Shown piece after piece: positions 1 through 11,789 of a DNA stretch of 64,000 nt. A program made the translations under genes and the position numbers. The first letter of the stretch is position 1, and every line of letters starts with the position of its first letter. The notes below the pieces were generated by a model. It had not been told where the DNA came from and did not search any database. It saw nothing but the letters and a program-made list of their open reading frames with translations. The DNA comes from Ceriagrion tenellum (lineage: Eukaryota; Arthropoda; Insecta; Odonata; Coenagrionidae). Location: positions 111,586,085-111,650,084 of the forward strand of contig OY720640.1 in the NCBI GenBank assembly GCA_963169105.1, given 5' to 3'.

Positions 1-68
1 TTTAAACGTAGTTTTAAACTGTTAAGACCTATGAAGATAATACTAAATTCTTTATAAATATCAGGTAC

Positions 69-408
69 TGGATAAAGTACTGGCTATGGCACAAACTCTT
101 CTACTGGATCAAATATCCTGTGGAACGGGTCTAAACAGGTCAAGAAAATATGAGGGAACAGGCTTTTCTGATTATTTATACTATTTTCAGTCATCAATGC
201 ACTAAACTTCTGGGATAAATAGGTCTAATCCTATGCCTTGGATAAAGTACTGGCTATGGCACAAACTCCTCTACTGGATCAAATATCCTGTGGAACGGGT
301 CTAAACAGGTCAAGAAAATATGAGGGAACAGGCTTTTTTGAGTATTTATACTATTTTCAGTCATCAATGCACTAAACTTCTGGGATAAATAGGTCTAATC
401 CTATGCCT
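69..408. repeat. Two-unit tandem repeat of 170 bp at the 3' end of gene A
   Basis: Unit 1 (69-238) and unit 2 (239-408) differ at only about three positions, so the duplication is recent. Unit 2 includes the last 14 codons and the stop of gene A (364-408), so unit 1 carries a detached second copy of the C-terminal codons in the 3' flank. The paralogous block at 16 kb has a single unit, so the duplication happened after the A/B split. Confidence 0.9.
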
Positions 409-651
409 GTCATCCAATGTTGTTGTGAGCGTTAACTCTTCTCTTCCAATGATGATCGATTCTTTATGGTCTACGGTCGCGGGTTTCCGGAATTGGTAGT
501 GGTTATCAGGGCCATTAGTTGTGCCACTGCTTCCCGCAGATTCGAAGGAGTAATCTCCTCTGGTATCATCCTTGGCTCCTGGTTCCGGGAATTCGGTCGC
601 AGACCCAGTCAGGATCAATGCTGCAGCAAGGATAAGGAAGCGCAACCCCAT
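364..651 (-). CDS. Gene A: small secreted cysteine-free peptide precursor
   Basis: The frame encodes 95 residues. The start is a short hydrophobic signal peptide (MGLRF then a Leu/Ala-rich core, with likely cleavage after LTGSA). A Gly/Ser/Asp-rich middle follows, then a basic tail with the core HRIRPIYPR near residues 83-91. There is no cysteine. The ATG has A at -3 and G at +4, and the paralog B starts at the same codon. The tail ends SLVH where B stops directly after PRN; the stop of B (TAA) is TTA here, so A reads on three codons. Signal peptide, acidic/polar middle and Arg/Pro/Tyr tail are the layout of insect proline-rich antimicrobial precursors, but no mature product can be shown. It could also be a neuropeptide-like or other lineage-specific secreted protein. 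The single-exon model is inferred. Confidence 0.55.
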   Translation of the reverse strand: MGLRFLILAAALILTGSATEFPEPGAKDDTRGDYSFESAGSSGTTNGPDNHYQFRKPATVDHKESIIIGREELTLTTTLDDRHRIRPIYPRSLVH

Positions 652-679
652 GATGCGTGTACTCCGCAGAAATTCACTT

Positions 680-716
680 CTGAAAGGAGTGATATTTTCA
701 TTGGAATGAAGTATAG
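680..716 (-). promoter_or_regulatory. Putative core promoter of gene A (TATA-like plus initiator)
   Basis: On the minus strand CTATAC (711-716) lies about 34 bases upstream of an arthropod-initiator-like TCAG (680-683), which is 29 bases before the ATG. Gene B keeps the same arrangement and spacing (CTATATC and TCAG). TTTCAG could instead be a splice acceptor, making this a 5'UTR intron boundary. Transcript 5' ends would decide. Confidence 0.3.
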
Positions 717-975
717 ACCAATAAAATTAATGCTACCATCTCATTTTGAAACAATATGATGACACTGCTTCAATTACTCTAACAAGTGTTGTTATATTGA
801 TTTTTTCAATTGTTTAATGTCTTTAAGCTATGTCCAACTTAACTCTTGATCTAAAGTATCATGGAGGACACAGACCTTGATCCATAACGTATATTCAGAC
901 CTTGACCCAGCATTAGGAAATAGTTTCATTCATATCTCAGACTATGGAAAAGAAGGTCATATTTGCCCACAACCA

Positions 976-1515
976 GTCCCATTCTTAACTACTGTCCATT
1001 TAGTTTATCACATGTCCTTGAGTTTAGGACGCTGTATCTTCAAGTAGGTTCAAACAATTTTAACAAAATACAATGCATACGATAGAAAAATAATTTCTAA
1101 GTTTACTTATGTTTTTAAAAAAATTTTGTATCCTGATCTACACTTTTGCGATATTTTTTTAAGACCCTGTTTACGGTGCTCAAAACCCTGTGATCCGACT
1201 TTACGCTATCACCATTCTTTTAATATTTATTTAAGAGATAAGATATTTTTCTATAAGTTATCCACACATGTTTTTAACATATCATAGGAAAATAAAATTG
1301 TTCTTATGTTGAGTTTTATACGAGCTTTTGTAAAAGTTGTAAACCTCGGCTAATTCCGAAACTAACGATAGATGCGATAGAGGTTTGAGATATACCGTTG
1401 TAACCGCAATAACGCTAGCTTTATAAATATGTACATAGTCATAAGTCAAATATCCTGAGGTTTCCAATAATGATTTTTATTTATTTTCTTTTTCTGCCCA
1501 CCCGATGCCTCGACG
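976..1515. other. AT-rich interval without recognised gene
   Basis: Only short stop-rich frames are present. I see no transposon motif or RNA gene here. Confidence 0.5.
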
Positions 1516-1610
1516 TTCCTTCTACACAGGGGCGAAACCAGAGCAGAGTTTTGGGGGGGGGGGGGGGTGGAACTTTCAGAGTTACTCTTCCGGGGGGGTC
1601 TGGAATACCT
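1516..1610. repeat. G-rich tract, including G15 and G7 runs
   Basis: A run of 15 G (1553-1567) and a second run of seven G (1592-1598) follow the sequence ACACAGGGGCGAAACC. This is a lone low-complexity island in AT-rich DNA. It could be a transposon end or a quadruplex-prone tract. The homopolymer length may be unreliable. Confidence 0.6.
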
Positions 1611-1679
1611 CACAGCAAAACTTATTTTTTTAAATTTAACATCAAAGACTGCGTTTTTAAGGTATTTTGAAATCTAAAA

Positions 1680-2320
1680 ATCAATAATCACATTATATTG
1701 TTCCTATTTTGTTAACATTTTAAACTAACTTTGTATGGTACATTAAAAAAAGAGGTAGGTATAAAAAAGAATTCTACATAAAATACTTTCAAAGACATTT
1801 TAATAATAAGTTAGTAAATTAGTGACTAAACTAATATAATTGAAACCTTATCAATGGCAACAAACTATAGAAAAGAACGGTAAAATGTAATTAAACCATT
1901 TAAATGCAAATTGCAATCCTTACTTAGGTCTATTCCACGATCGCATCACACAGTTGTGCTTGTGTTGTGTTAAGCAGAACAAACACAACAAAAATATTAA
2001 TCTTTATGTTCTCTTTGCAAACCTCGTGTAGAAAAAAAAAATTAAAAAAGAGCACTATTTTAAGCCAATCTTGACTTAGCCAAAATATACTAAACAGGAG
2101 GTCAAACATCTAAAATTTAAAAACACATGTTAATAAAAGTTTTATCAATGAATTATTTTGTTTATCGTTAATGATAACAACTTTATTTTGTTCCTAAAAT
2201 AACGATACTGTTACATTTGTAAAACTCTAAATATCAGACCGTGAACAAAACAACAAACAATGCTTGAAAAAAACTTACTTCATACAAACTGTATTTGAAT
2301 TTTTAAAAATCAAATACTCT
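1680..2320. other. AT-rich interval without recognised gene
   Basis: The sequence is low complexity and A/T-rich on both strands. No coding or repeat signature was recognised. Confidence 0.5.
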
Positions 2321-2324
2321 TATC

Positions 2325-3370
2325 CACATCTACATCTACGTAATACCCTGCGAGCCACCACGAGGGTGTGTGGCAGAGGGTCAAGTTCACCAAACATGCA
2401 CTATTGACATGCAACTAGGATATTTAATGGAGACATGCTAGAAAATAGGGTCACATGCAGCTAGATGATTAGTATATACATAATAAGAAAAGGGATTATT
2501 GGTTGTTATTACATTATGTATCATGCACTACAGACTAGTCTAACTATATTTCACCTACCTATCCCTTTGCTACGCTGCTTATTGTTATCTCTTATAGTAC
2601 GAGGGAAAAATGACATTTAAAATCTATCGGTACGACAATCTATCTCTCTAATCTTGTTAATATGACCAACCCTGCATAATACGCAGGGGATCTCAGTATA
2701 TATCTAACGTCACCTGTGAACAACTCTGTTTCGAATTTACTTAAAAGGTTTAACCTAAATTTTAACCTGCGTTCTGATAGTAATTCCCATCCTAGTTCTT
2801 CTATTAAGCTCGTAACACTTAGGTATACAATTATCATAACAGCCTTTAACAAACCTAGCGGATCTCCTTTGCACACGCTCTAATTCTTTTATCATACCTT
2901 CCTCGTACGGATTCCATATACTAGCGGCATATTCTAAATGAGGCCTGACAAGTGTAAAATAGCTTCTTTCTCGTACTCTGTCATTGCATTTGCCTAGAAC
3001 CCTTTTTACGACTTTACGCCTTCAGCGATAGTGACGCCTAAGAATTTAATAGATTCTACGTTAGATATTTTCTTTTTTTTGTTGCTATGATTATTCCGGG
3101 GAAAGCCATTCTTTTTCCAAAAGTTAATTATTGCGAATTTATTTAAATTTAATTCTAGCTGCCAACTATAGCACCAATCATCAATTGCATCTAAATCCTT
3201 AGCTAAGTACTGACTGCCCTCTTCATTTCTAATTTCCTTATACACCACTGCATCATCGGCAAAAAGACGGAGCTTGCTATTTTTTACTACAGTATTCAAG
3301 TCATTTGCGTAGAGAAGAAATTAAATTAGGCCTATCATGCTTCCCTGGGGAACACCCGATGTAACTTTTA
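2325..3370 (-). mobile_element. 5'-truncated non-LTR retrotransposon (LINE), 3' end
   Basis: Read on the minus strand, this starts in reverse transcriptase motif B (SGVPQGSMIG, near 3360), continues through FADDAVVY (motif C, catalytic Asp pair; 3006-3299) and the KFLGVTI block, and ends in the usual LINE C-terminal region (SLIEELGWE, LSERRLKFRLNLLSKFE). The 3' end carries the tail seen on the plus strand as ACATCTACGTAATACCCTGC, GAGCCACC and GTGTGTGGCAG. Frames are broken, so it is dead. It is nearly identical over its last 350 bases to the copy at 40.2-41.0 kb, so both are fairly recent insertions. The clade (Jockey/CR1-like) is a guess. Confidence 0.85.
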
Positions 3371-3594
3371 GTTTTGTTCATCAAATTTGGAAACTGAAAA
3401 ATGTTTAGTTGTTTTACCTCTTTATAAAAAAGTTACATATTTACGTTTTAGCCACTATCCCACTGTTTTACATAATTAGACGATGACTCTTGGATTTAGC
3501 AAGACGATTAATTACATTTGCTGATTAAATGTCAATATCATGGTGTATATGTAGAAGTGCTAGACTAACCAGTCTTTTTTGCACCATCGTTGCT

Positions 3595-5891
3595 CTAGTC
3601 CAGGACTTTAACCGTCGTAGTGAAGAAAACGACCTCTCGGCACTGGCGTTGCTTGCAGGTTAAGTGCAAAGAACTTGAAGAAGAGTGTGAATTATTGGGT
3701 AAATGTCTGTCACATACATTTAGAACCTCAATTGCTGACTTTGGAAAAGGTTTTCCTTTAACACCATCTACAATGTTCCATTTTTGTTGCCATAAGCCGA
3801 TGTCTCCATTTAATCTCGTTCTTAGTACCTTTTCATCGCCTTCCAACAAAGTAGAAAACCTTTTTATGAGGCACTCGGTGGTTTCCATTAACTCCTTGTT
3901 TGAAAAATTTACAATGGATTCAGGTAATAACAAAGACAGTTTGAAAGCATCCAAAACATCTTTAGAAATCCTTGTTTTCAAATCTGTACATACACTTTCT
4001 AGTAATGGAATGTACGAACTTATTCTAAAACAGTCTTCAGGATTTTGTGTCTCATAGTTTTTCCGTTTGGTTTGATGACCACAAGTTCTAGGCATTTTAA
4101 CTTCTACGTCACGAGATTTTGCCAATTCCTTGACTTTTGAGAAAATGTCCTTAAAGTGTGTTTCTGCTTCTGAGCGTTTGCTCTCTGAATCAAGAATCAA
4201 GTCCCTTACGACTTGACCAGCTTTAGCAAGATCAAGAGATTCTGTTTGTAGCAGAGTACTTAAGGGAAAAGTGCGAGCTAAAATTTCACTTAGACGGAAC
4301 AGGCCTACTATAAACTCTGAATCACACAAAGCCCCACCAGTACTACTGCTTTTCCTGCTGAGTTTTTATTTTCCCACTGCCTGATTTCGTCTAATATTTC
4401 TACTATTGATGGCAAACTTGAAACGAACTGTAAAACTCCATCGTGTCTCTCAACCTACCTGATTTTACACAGCCGCTTGAGGTTTCTTCCAAGATGGGCA
4501 TTGAGTGCTGTAACTCTTTTGGAAAAGCAAAGAATGAAGTCACCTCTTTGATCAAACACACATTTTTTTAATCGTTGCCACTTTTTCTGATTGAGAATTG
4601 CTCAAGTTAAGTTTATGGCTGTAATAAGGGGTCATTATAGCATTACTTGCTGATTTTTGAATTTATTTTACACCTCCCACATCTAATAGCATAATTAAGC
4701 ATCCATCGGTGCCCATGACAACACAACCTTCAAAGGGAAGTTGCAAAGACTTCAGCTCTCTGAGAACAATCTGGCCAAAACAATATCCTGTCAATGATAA
4801 ATCAACATGGTTCCTGGTATCCTTGCTGGATTTGGGCTTGGAACTGATTAAATCATCAACCGCAGAGTCTTCAGGATCCAAAAAATCTTCACTAGGTACA
4901 TTATTTTTTTCAAATTATTGATATCTTCAAATGCATCAACAAAAGACACAAAATCTTCTCTGATTTCAGCTCTTTGTCCAATGTGGACATACCTGATAAC
5001 CAAAGTCACTTGTTCTTTAGATGAGATATCAGGCGTTTCATCAAACACGATTGAGAACAATCTGGATTGTAAAATTCTTCGGACAATTTTTTCTGTAATC
5101 TCTAACCTACAGCATTCAATTAAATCATTTTGAATCGATTTGCTGATATACGTTGCTCTACTAGAAGCAGTCTGCAAGTGTTTTTCTAGTTCCTTGGCGC
5201 CTGTATCAACTCTAAAACGGAGAAAAGCTCATTATGCAATGGGCTTTCATCTGTAAGTTTCCCATCATCACGATGACCTCTGAAGGGGATATTTTGTCAG
5301 CCTAGCTATATGATCATTTTGACTATTGGCAGTAATCTTGCTCTATTTTCTTGGGATTGCTTTAGCCGTTATTCATTGACATTGTTCACAACGTCCTCTT
5401 TAGGGTTGTAGAAGGTTTTTAAAAAATCTTGTTCAGCTTAGATAGCATTTTTATGGTATAGTGAATTCTTGTGTTTTTCTAGGTCACCTTCTACTCCCAT
5501 GAGATTTTTAAAGTTTGTTAGAGGCTCTGTCACTAAAGGTTTTAGGGCTACATTTTTACAAAATCCCCCTTCATTGTTATTTGTAAACCAAGGGCAATAT
5601 TTACAAAAAAGATCTTTTTTAGAATGGGAGAAAACTAGCCAATCTTCATAACTTTTTAAATAGTTATGCCTTTCGAAGCTTTTTTTCTGTCCTGACACAG
5701 TCCTGTTAAGAGTAAGGGAAATCGTAGTTATAAGGAGGAGTCCATGGATTTTCCAATAACATACTTTTTATGTATTCACTTATTTGCTGACCTATGTAGT
5801 AGCCAACGTCACATGAAGGGACGCCAGAAACACATGCACTTGAAGTAGTAGTAGAGGGAGGGAGGCTGACTCCACTGAATCCTCTCACCAA
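3595..5891 (-). pseudogene. Broken hAT-type transposase (ZMYM1-like, TTF zinc finger plus DUF4371)
   Basis: Five minus-strand frames in order make one decayed protein. At 5891-5706 is the N-terminal block ending PWTPPYNYDFPYS. At 5698-5438 is a TTF-type zinc finger (FCKYCPWF and the later LEKHKNSLYH). At 5177-4848 is the DUF4371 block (YISKSIQNDLIE, FSIVFDETPDIS, VIRYVHIG) with catalytic-type Asp/Glu. At 4881-4663 is LTGYCFGQIVLRELKSLQ followed by MGTDG. At 4329-3595 is the distal helical region before the hAT dimerisation domain, whose CERSFS-type motif I do not find. Frameshifts and stops separate the pieces. Terminal inverted repeats were not found. This family is often annotated as zinc finger MYM-type protein 1-like. 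Confidence 0.8.
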
Positions 5892-7535
5892 TATCAGAAT
5901 CGACCCTCAGTATGTACCTCCTTTTAGTCGATTCTGGCCGGTTTCGGCCAATTAGATCGAGTTTTTCATTTGAGTAACAACGCAGATTAGACGGCTAAAA
6001 TAGATAAATTAAAACCACTACCATGCCCTAGGTTTGCATAAAGGCGCAGTATATTAAACTGACAATTTTTAAATACAGTTACTGTATTTACATTAAAGCA
6101 ACGAAATTAATAGATGTATTGCCTCCCCAATTTTATTCCAAAAAATATTCTCGGAAAAGTCGTTTGTTTAAAAATATTTTTGCAAATAATTGAATTTAAA
6201 TGTGAGATAAAATTATAAGCATTTTTCCCTCTCCATGATACGTCCTCACAGTCAAAAAGATCAAATCTCAAGTTTAGTCTGGGAAGAAAAACTACTGAGG
6301 AGAACGTGGGATTTTCTTGTTGTAATCAAAGGAAGCATGTAAATTCTTTTCCATGAAGAACCAGGATATGAATTAATGACTTTTAACTGAATTTTTTGTG
6401 GAATTATGTACCTAAAGACCAGAAATGTAAAGATTGTACGTGAAAGAGAGCGGAAAAGCAGAAGGAATGCTCGTTCTTCTCACCCATGTTCTCTTGCCAC
6501 AAGCCAAGAGCCAACCTCAAAGCTTCCAATTGCTGCTATGAAAACCTGCAAATAAAAAGCCGCCAACATATACTCCATCTCCATACTTGCCGCGTTAGAT
6601 TCTCCCCGGCTGAATTCCTTACCATCTGATTATTTATTTTTGTTGTGTTGCATCATCAAAATATTATTTAAATAGGCCAGTTTCGCTTTAGACAAACTGA
6701 GAGAGTATTAATTAATAGGAAATGGAGGAACGCAGGGAAACAAATATTCCAAATTTGTCTTTTCTGAAGATGTTATTTATTGAAAATATTTTATTAAATA
6801 ATCGGTGGACAATCAGATGTACACATTTATATGCGGCTTCTCTCTCCATGATCCATATTTTTAAAGTTGATACGAAAATAATTACTTCTTCTTTAATGCC
6901 AAAGTATCTCATGGTTACAATCGTAAAGTAGATTAAGACCTCCCAAGACTTACATAAAATATTGGACAATTTAGGTGCTAAACCTTTTTTCTTTACTCAT
7001 CGCGGGCATTCCACTGTGTGTTACATGGTTTTTTCACTTCCTTTTGGAGGTACGCTTCTTAAATCTCACATAAAATTACTTATGTGAAACTATTTCTCCA
7101 TTGAATCAAAACAGTTTATTCAGAATCGATATATAAAATGAGAAAACTAGACACGATGAAAATTGAGGTTTTACATAAATCTGTTACCCGAAGCTACTAG
7201 TGCAAAGGAAGTGTTACACATCTATTTGATGAACTTGAAATGGAGCCACTAGGTACTCGGAATTTCGCAAAAAGGCGATTGTTATAATAACAATTCAGCT
7301 ATTTACAGTTTCGATTTGAGATGAAAGAGATTACCTCATGCACACACTACACTTCACGGAATACGCTTCTACAATTCCTAACACATATTATTGATATTAT
7401 AATTTTATTAGACGACAATGGAATAGAGAGCGTTTGGTGTACCATTAAGCAATAAAACAAAAGAAATATACAAATATGCTCATTTTAAAGGGCACCAGCT
7501 TCTAAAATCGACGTTTTGTACAAATTTGAAACTCA
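5892..7535. other. Interval without recognised gene
   Basis: AT-rich, with only short mirror-image frames (such as 6712-6969 against 6722-6931). Nothing recognisable was seen. Confidence 0.5.
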
Positions 7536-8960
7536 ATTAACACATTTACCCCGAAAGATAACAAAAGCGTGGTAAATGTCAGTGGGGATTTCAACTTTAC
7601 AGCTATAAATTGGAAAACCAATTGCATTGAAGCAAGTTCAAGGAAGCGTGATATAAGCGAGGCCTTACTTAATAGACTTTCACACCACTCTCCTAAATAA
7701 GTAGTAAACGAACGTACAAGAGGTAATAAAATACTACACCTTTTAGCTGTAAGTCACCCTACAATGATTAAATATGTCGATATCTTCGAAGGCATCAAAA
7801 GTGTGATCAAAAAGGAAGTGATCAAAAGTAATTTTTACGACTTTGAAAACTACGGTAGATTCTACTGTAAGACCCATACGTAACGTCTACTTATTGGAAA
7901 AATGCGATATCTGACATTCGGAGAGATGTTAAAGGCTTCATTCATGAAATTCGTAGCCACAATGAAGACGGGGAGCACCAAAGTATCATGAAGATATTGT
8001 TTGGGAATACTACGTAAAGGAATCAATGAATATATTCCATAAAATTCAAACGGGAGAGTCAATAACATCGTTGGTATAGCCACGAAATAAGGTGGGAGCT
8101 CAGGAGACAAAGGCAACTACACATTTCATATAAAAATTCTATTAAGTAACAGAACAACTGAGCTTGCGGCGAGAGAAATATACGTCGCTCAATGCTCAAA
8201 AATGAAGAAAATAATTCGCGCTACTCTGAGAAATTTCAAGAAAATAATCCTCTGTGAATTACTAGATGCAAACTACAAGTCATTCTGGTCTTACGCGAAA
8301 GAGCTCAAGGTCGAATCTTCAAGAGTAGAGTCTATGTTGGACACAAACGGCAAAGTTGTCACCAACAGTATCGACAAAGTCAACTTATTAAGGCACTACT
8401 TCGAATGTGTATTAACTAAGAATGACACAATACACAATTTAGACATTCCTGACTTTAACAATCCGATGGCTGACATAACAATTCAACGTGATGGAATAAT
8501 TAAAAAACTGTGTTCGATTAAAAGTAACAAGTCCCCAGGTACAGAAGGAATATCTGCACGCATGCTCAAGGAGTTAGTGCGACAGATTGCACCATTCTTA
8601 GAAATTATAGTTAACAAATCATTTTCGGAAGGCAAAATGCCCAAGACTGGGAATTCATCAACGTCACTCCGATATTAAAAAAAGGAAAAAAAAAGTGTTC
8701 TAGGAAGATATAGGCCTTTATCGTTAACATCACTTTTATGCAAAATCCTTGAACCCATTGTCGTTACCATTGCCGTAACTTCTTACAAAGCAGTCAGCAC
8801 GGCTTCCGTAAGGAAAGGTTCTGCGAAACACAGTTTGCGCTCTTTCTTCAAGATATCCTAAAATCAGGTGAATCAAATAAGCTAGTCGATGCGACATTTC
8901 TTGATTTGAAGAAGGAGCACGACTAATGTAACTGATATATTTGATCTTAGCGTCCACGCT
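7536..8960 (+). mobile_element. LINE fragment: endonuclease C-terminus and start of reverse transcriptase
   Basis: The segment near 7580-7610 reads SGDFNFTAINW, the C-terminal signature of the APE-type LINE endonuclease. The longest intact frame (8202-8678) contains SIKSNKSPGTEGISARML, the fingers region of the reverse transcriptase. A frameshift then leads to GRYRPLSLTSLLCKILE and a degraded motif A (FLDLKK, near 8905). The copy stops before the catalytic FADD motif. Its 7875-8900 part is closely related to 23.33-24.35 kb. Confidence 0.85.
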
Positions 8961-9459
8961 GATGTTTCCATGATGCTGTTATATGTCTAACAATGTTCTT
9001 TTACGTAAAATGTAAAAAATTTGCATGAGCACTGATTGTTTCAATCTCACTGTGACATAATCACATAAAATTGTAACATTGTTTTAACTAAAAATGGCAG
9101 CTGCTGACAAGCCGAAGAAAGCTGCTAAGGAGGACCAATAATGGTTTATGTGAATGTATAAGATTGTTTTACGAGTCTATATGCATATACATTTTATTGA
9201 ATGTTATATTATAAATGGTAATTTAATTTTTTACTAAGAAATTTTACTTAGATAAGTTATGTACTTTTTCGAAATTAGATATTGAGACCATAAACAAAGT
9301 TTTATGCGTAGCGAACCTTACAGGAAAAGTTGTAAGGTGTAACTTCTAATATACAGGCTTGCGACATGAAAATTTATGTAAAAGATGCAGGAAGATTAAA
9401 ATTTTTTACCTACAGCTATAGGATTGCAAACCAGGAAACAGTAAGTAAATACATTCATG

Positions 9460-9890
9460 TGGGGCTTAGAATTCATCGGACTGGAAGCATGGACCATTAG
9501 AAAAGTTAACCAGAAAATAATAGGAGACAACTGAACCTGGTACTGGAGGAGGATGCCGAAGATAAAATAGTCGAACAAAATAAGTAATGATGAAGTGTAC
9601 TGAAGAGTAGAAGAGAAGAGAAATGGACCATATGAAACACCATACAGAAAAGAAGAACAAGGTGAACTGGATACACCCTGAGATAAAATGGATTTATGAA
9701 GAATATAATAGAAGGTAAAATAGGGGGAAAAGCCGTCAGAGGAAGACCAGGGAATAAGTTCCTGGACCAAATGAAGAGAAAAGTACATATAAAGAGATAC
9801 CAGGAGGTAAAGTAACTAGCATTAGATGGGGAAGGGTGGAGGGCTGTTGTCAACCAATCTTCGGATTGAACGACCAATGAATTACCGTCA
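9460..9890 (+). mobile_element. LINE C-terminal tail fragment (RTE/CR1-like)
   Basis: In the plus frames, broken by stops, one reads a block like RRMPKIK followed by RGRPGNKFLDQMKRKV, YQEV and LALDGEGWRAVVNQ. This is the usual C-terminal end of many insect LINE ORF2 proteins. The minus-strand frames over this interval are shadows. A related copy lies at 52.0-52.4 kb. Confidence 0.7.
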
Positions 9891-10144
9891 GCTCAGACAC
9901 TATCAAGAACTTTGAAATAAGGGAGAGAGGAAAGCAATTATTAACAGCGGTCAGAGAGATTGACGTCAATATTTAGCTTTCTTTCATCACGCCACTGTTG
10001 ACCGTTTCTACGGCACGATTTATGCACTCAGAAGAATAATGTAAACGCCTTAGACACTCACCGCAATGGTGCAGACTTAGTTTTATCGTAAAAATTAGAA
10101 TTTCAGTCTTTACTTTCACCGCTTTCATCAGCATTCCAATTTTA

Positions 10145-10375
10145 CCAGAGATATGCCTGGAGTCAGTGACCAACTGAAGCCAAGTGTTTTGTAGTTGGAA
10201 AGTAAAAAGAAGATTGGAGACCCCTTTGCTTATCATAAATGATGAGGTAATTAACGAAACCTTGCCATATGTTGACATAAGACCTTATAACTTTGTGGTT
10301 TAGTGGTTAAAATTGCTTTGAGAGGAAGTGAATGAAGGCCATGAAGAGAAAACATTTTTAATGAAGCGTCGAGGA
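10145..10375 (+). repeat. Unidentified dispersed repeat, copy 1 of 3
   Basis: The series CCAGAGATAT, then AGTCAGTGACCAACTGAAG, then TTGGAGACCCC, then GTGGTTTAGTGGTTA, then GAGAGGAAGTG matches in order and spacing the copies at 11561 and 22161. No protein or known family was recognised. Confidence 0.6.
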
Positions 10376-10379
10376 GGAT

Positions 10380-11555
10380 GATCCATCTCTATTGTATGAA
10401 CCCAAACAGAAAACAAAATATGAAATTTTGTTCATATTTATAATAGTGTATCGCTTTGCATACTATCATGCGGAGTTATTAAAAAATAAAAAAAGCACGA
10501 AGTAGATAATAGACAAGTAGCAACTACCAATAATTACAATAAATTCCTTCTCATGCAATAGTATCGGAATTCAGCTCCTAATTTATTGAATGAACGTATT
10601 AAGATCTCAGTATCAGTCCATATTTGCATGTAATCTTATAACTAAGATGGGTTGTTGTCTCCATTTTTGCCTTTCATACAATTATTTCTATGTTTTTGGC
10701 CAGAAGGTGATTACCACTTCATAGAAAAAATATTTTTCACATATTTTCGCATTTTACTCAACTTTGCATGGGAAAAAATAGAATATAGTCAAAATAAATA
10801 ATTAGCGGCAATTAACTTCGGAACCTTCATAAGGAACTAAAGGGACACACGCATATACATACGATAAAACATTGTTATCCAGTATTTCCATGGTTTTTTC
10901 TCCAGCATAGTTCATCACCTAATGTTGTGGAGCAATAGGTCTAAATCTATTATTTCTGCCCTGTGTAATTAGGTTTGTTTCCTTGTCTCTTCCAAAGATA
11001 AAAAAATCTATTGTATTATCTTCATCTTCAATAACGGAATTCAGACTGAAAAATAATAATTTACCATCAATACATTAGCGATATTTATAATATCATTAGG
11101 TTATTTTTTCACTCAATGCAACTTTAATATAATTTTTAAAATAAACATAAATATGTACTATTTTTTTGGGTTACCTACAGAAGTGTACGTATTGTAAACT
11201 ACAATTTTTTCGTGAATAAATTCATCCTTTTTTGTTTTTCTCGACCCCACTATTATTAATGAGAAACGTACTTTTCACATTTTTCGAAGATTTCATGCCA
11301 ATGAAAAACTAAAGTAAAACTTTCAAAACGATATTTGAGCCAATTATTTTTTAAAAAAGCATCTGATGGAAAGAATAATTGTTGTGCTTTAGTAACTTTA
11401 ACATCCTAGTCCATGATGATTAGGAATTAACCTCTCCCAAGACTCAGTAATGCGCCTGCAAAGTTTATATTTATGTACTCACCCTAAAGTACTTTGCTTG
11501 GACGTAGAACTTGGGACCTCGGAGTGATTTATCACCACCTTTTTAGCAATACACT
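10380..11555. other. AT-rich interval without recognised gene
   Basis: No long frame, transposase or RNA gene was recognised. Confidence 0.5.
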
Positions 11556-11560
11556 TATTC

Positions 11561-11780
11561 CCAGAGATGCGGCAGAAGTCAGCGCCCAACTAAAGCAAAA
11601 TTTTTGGAGCTGGAAAGCGTAAAGAGTTGCTTGGACACCGCTTTCTTATCTCGAAATATAAGAGAAGTAACGGAAGTTGTCCTTCCATCGACTCAACAGC
11701 TTATCATGTTGTGGTTTCAGTGGTTATGAGAGTTCGTAGAGGAAGGAAGGTAGAGTGATAACATTTGCGAAGAATGATAA
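11561..11780 (+). repeat. Unidentified dispersed repeat, copy 2 of 3
   Basis: It begins CCAGAGATGCGGCAGAAGTC, continues AGCGCCCAACTAAAGC and GGAGCTGGAAAG, and ends GTGGTTTCAGTGGTTATGAG. It is collinear with the copies at 10145 and 22161, with substitutions and small indels. Confidence 0.6.
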
Positions 11781-11789
11781 TTTGATAAA

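Larger units (their letters stand above)
1..975. repeat. Segmental duplication, copy 1 (contains gene A)
   Basis: This block aligns by eye with about 15955-16950. The match covers the downstream flank, the whole coding region of the secreted peptide, the promoter-proximal sequence and several hundred bases upstream. Shared landmarks include the run ending TAAATATCA(G/A)GTACTGGAT and the upstream stretch TGAAACAATATGATGACACT. Divergence is moderate, with point changes and small indels, so this is an old tandem-type gene duplication and not an assembly artefact. The outer edges are estimates. Confidence 0.75.

Noticed and set aside
466..759. 97-codon plus-strand frame opposite gene A
   Set aside because: It is the antisense shadow of the secreted precursor; paralog B does not preserve an equivalent frame.
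9094..9141. 15-codon frame MAAADKPKKAAKEDQ with good start context
   Set aside because: Too short to support, and no upstream or downstream exon, promoter or conservation can be seen.
9396..9877. Hydrophobic minus-strand frames that look like membrane proteins
   Set aside because: They are antisense to the purine-rich LINE C-terminal tail; the hydrophobicity is an artefact of reading Lys/Glu codons backwards.
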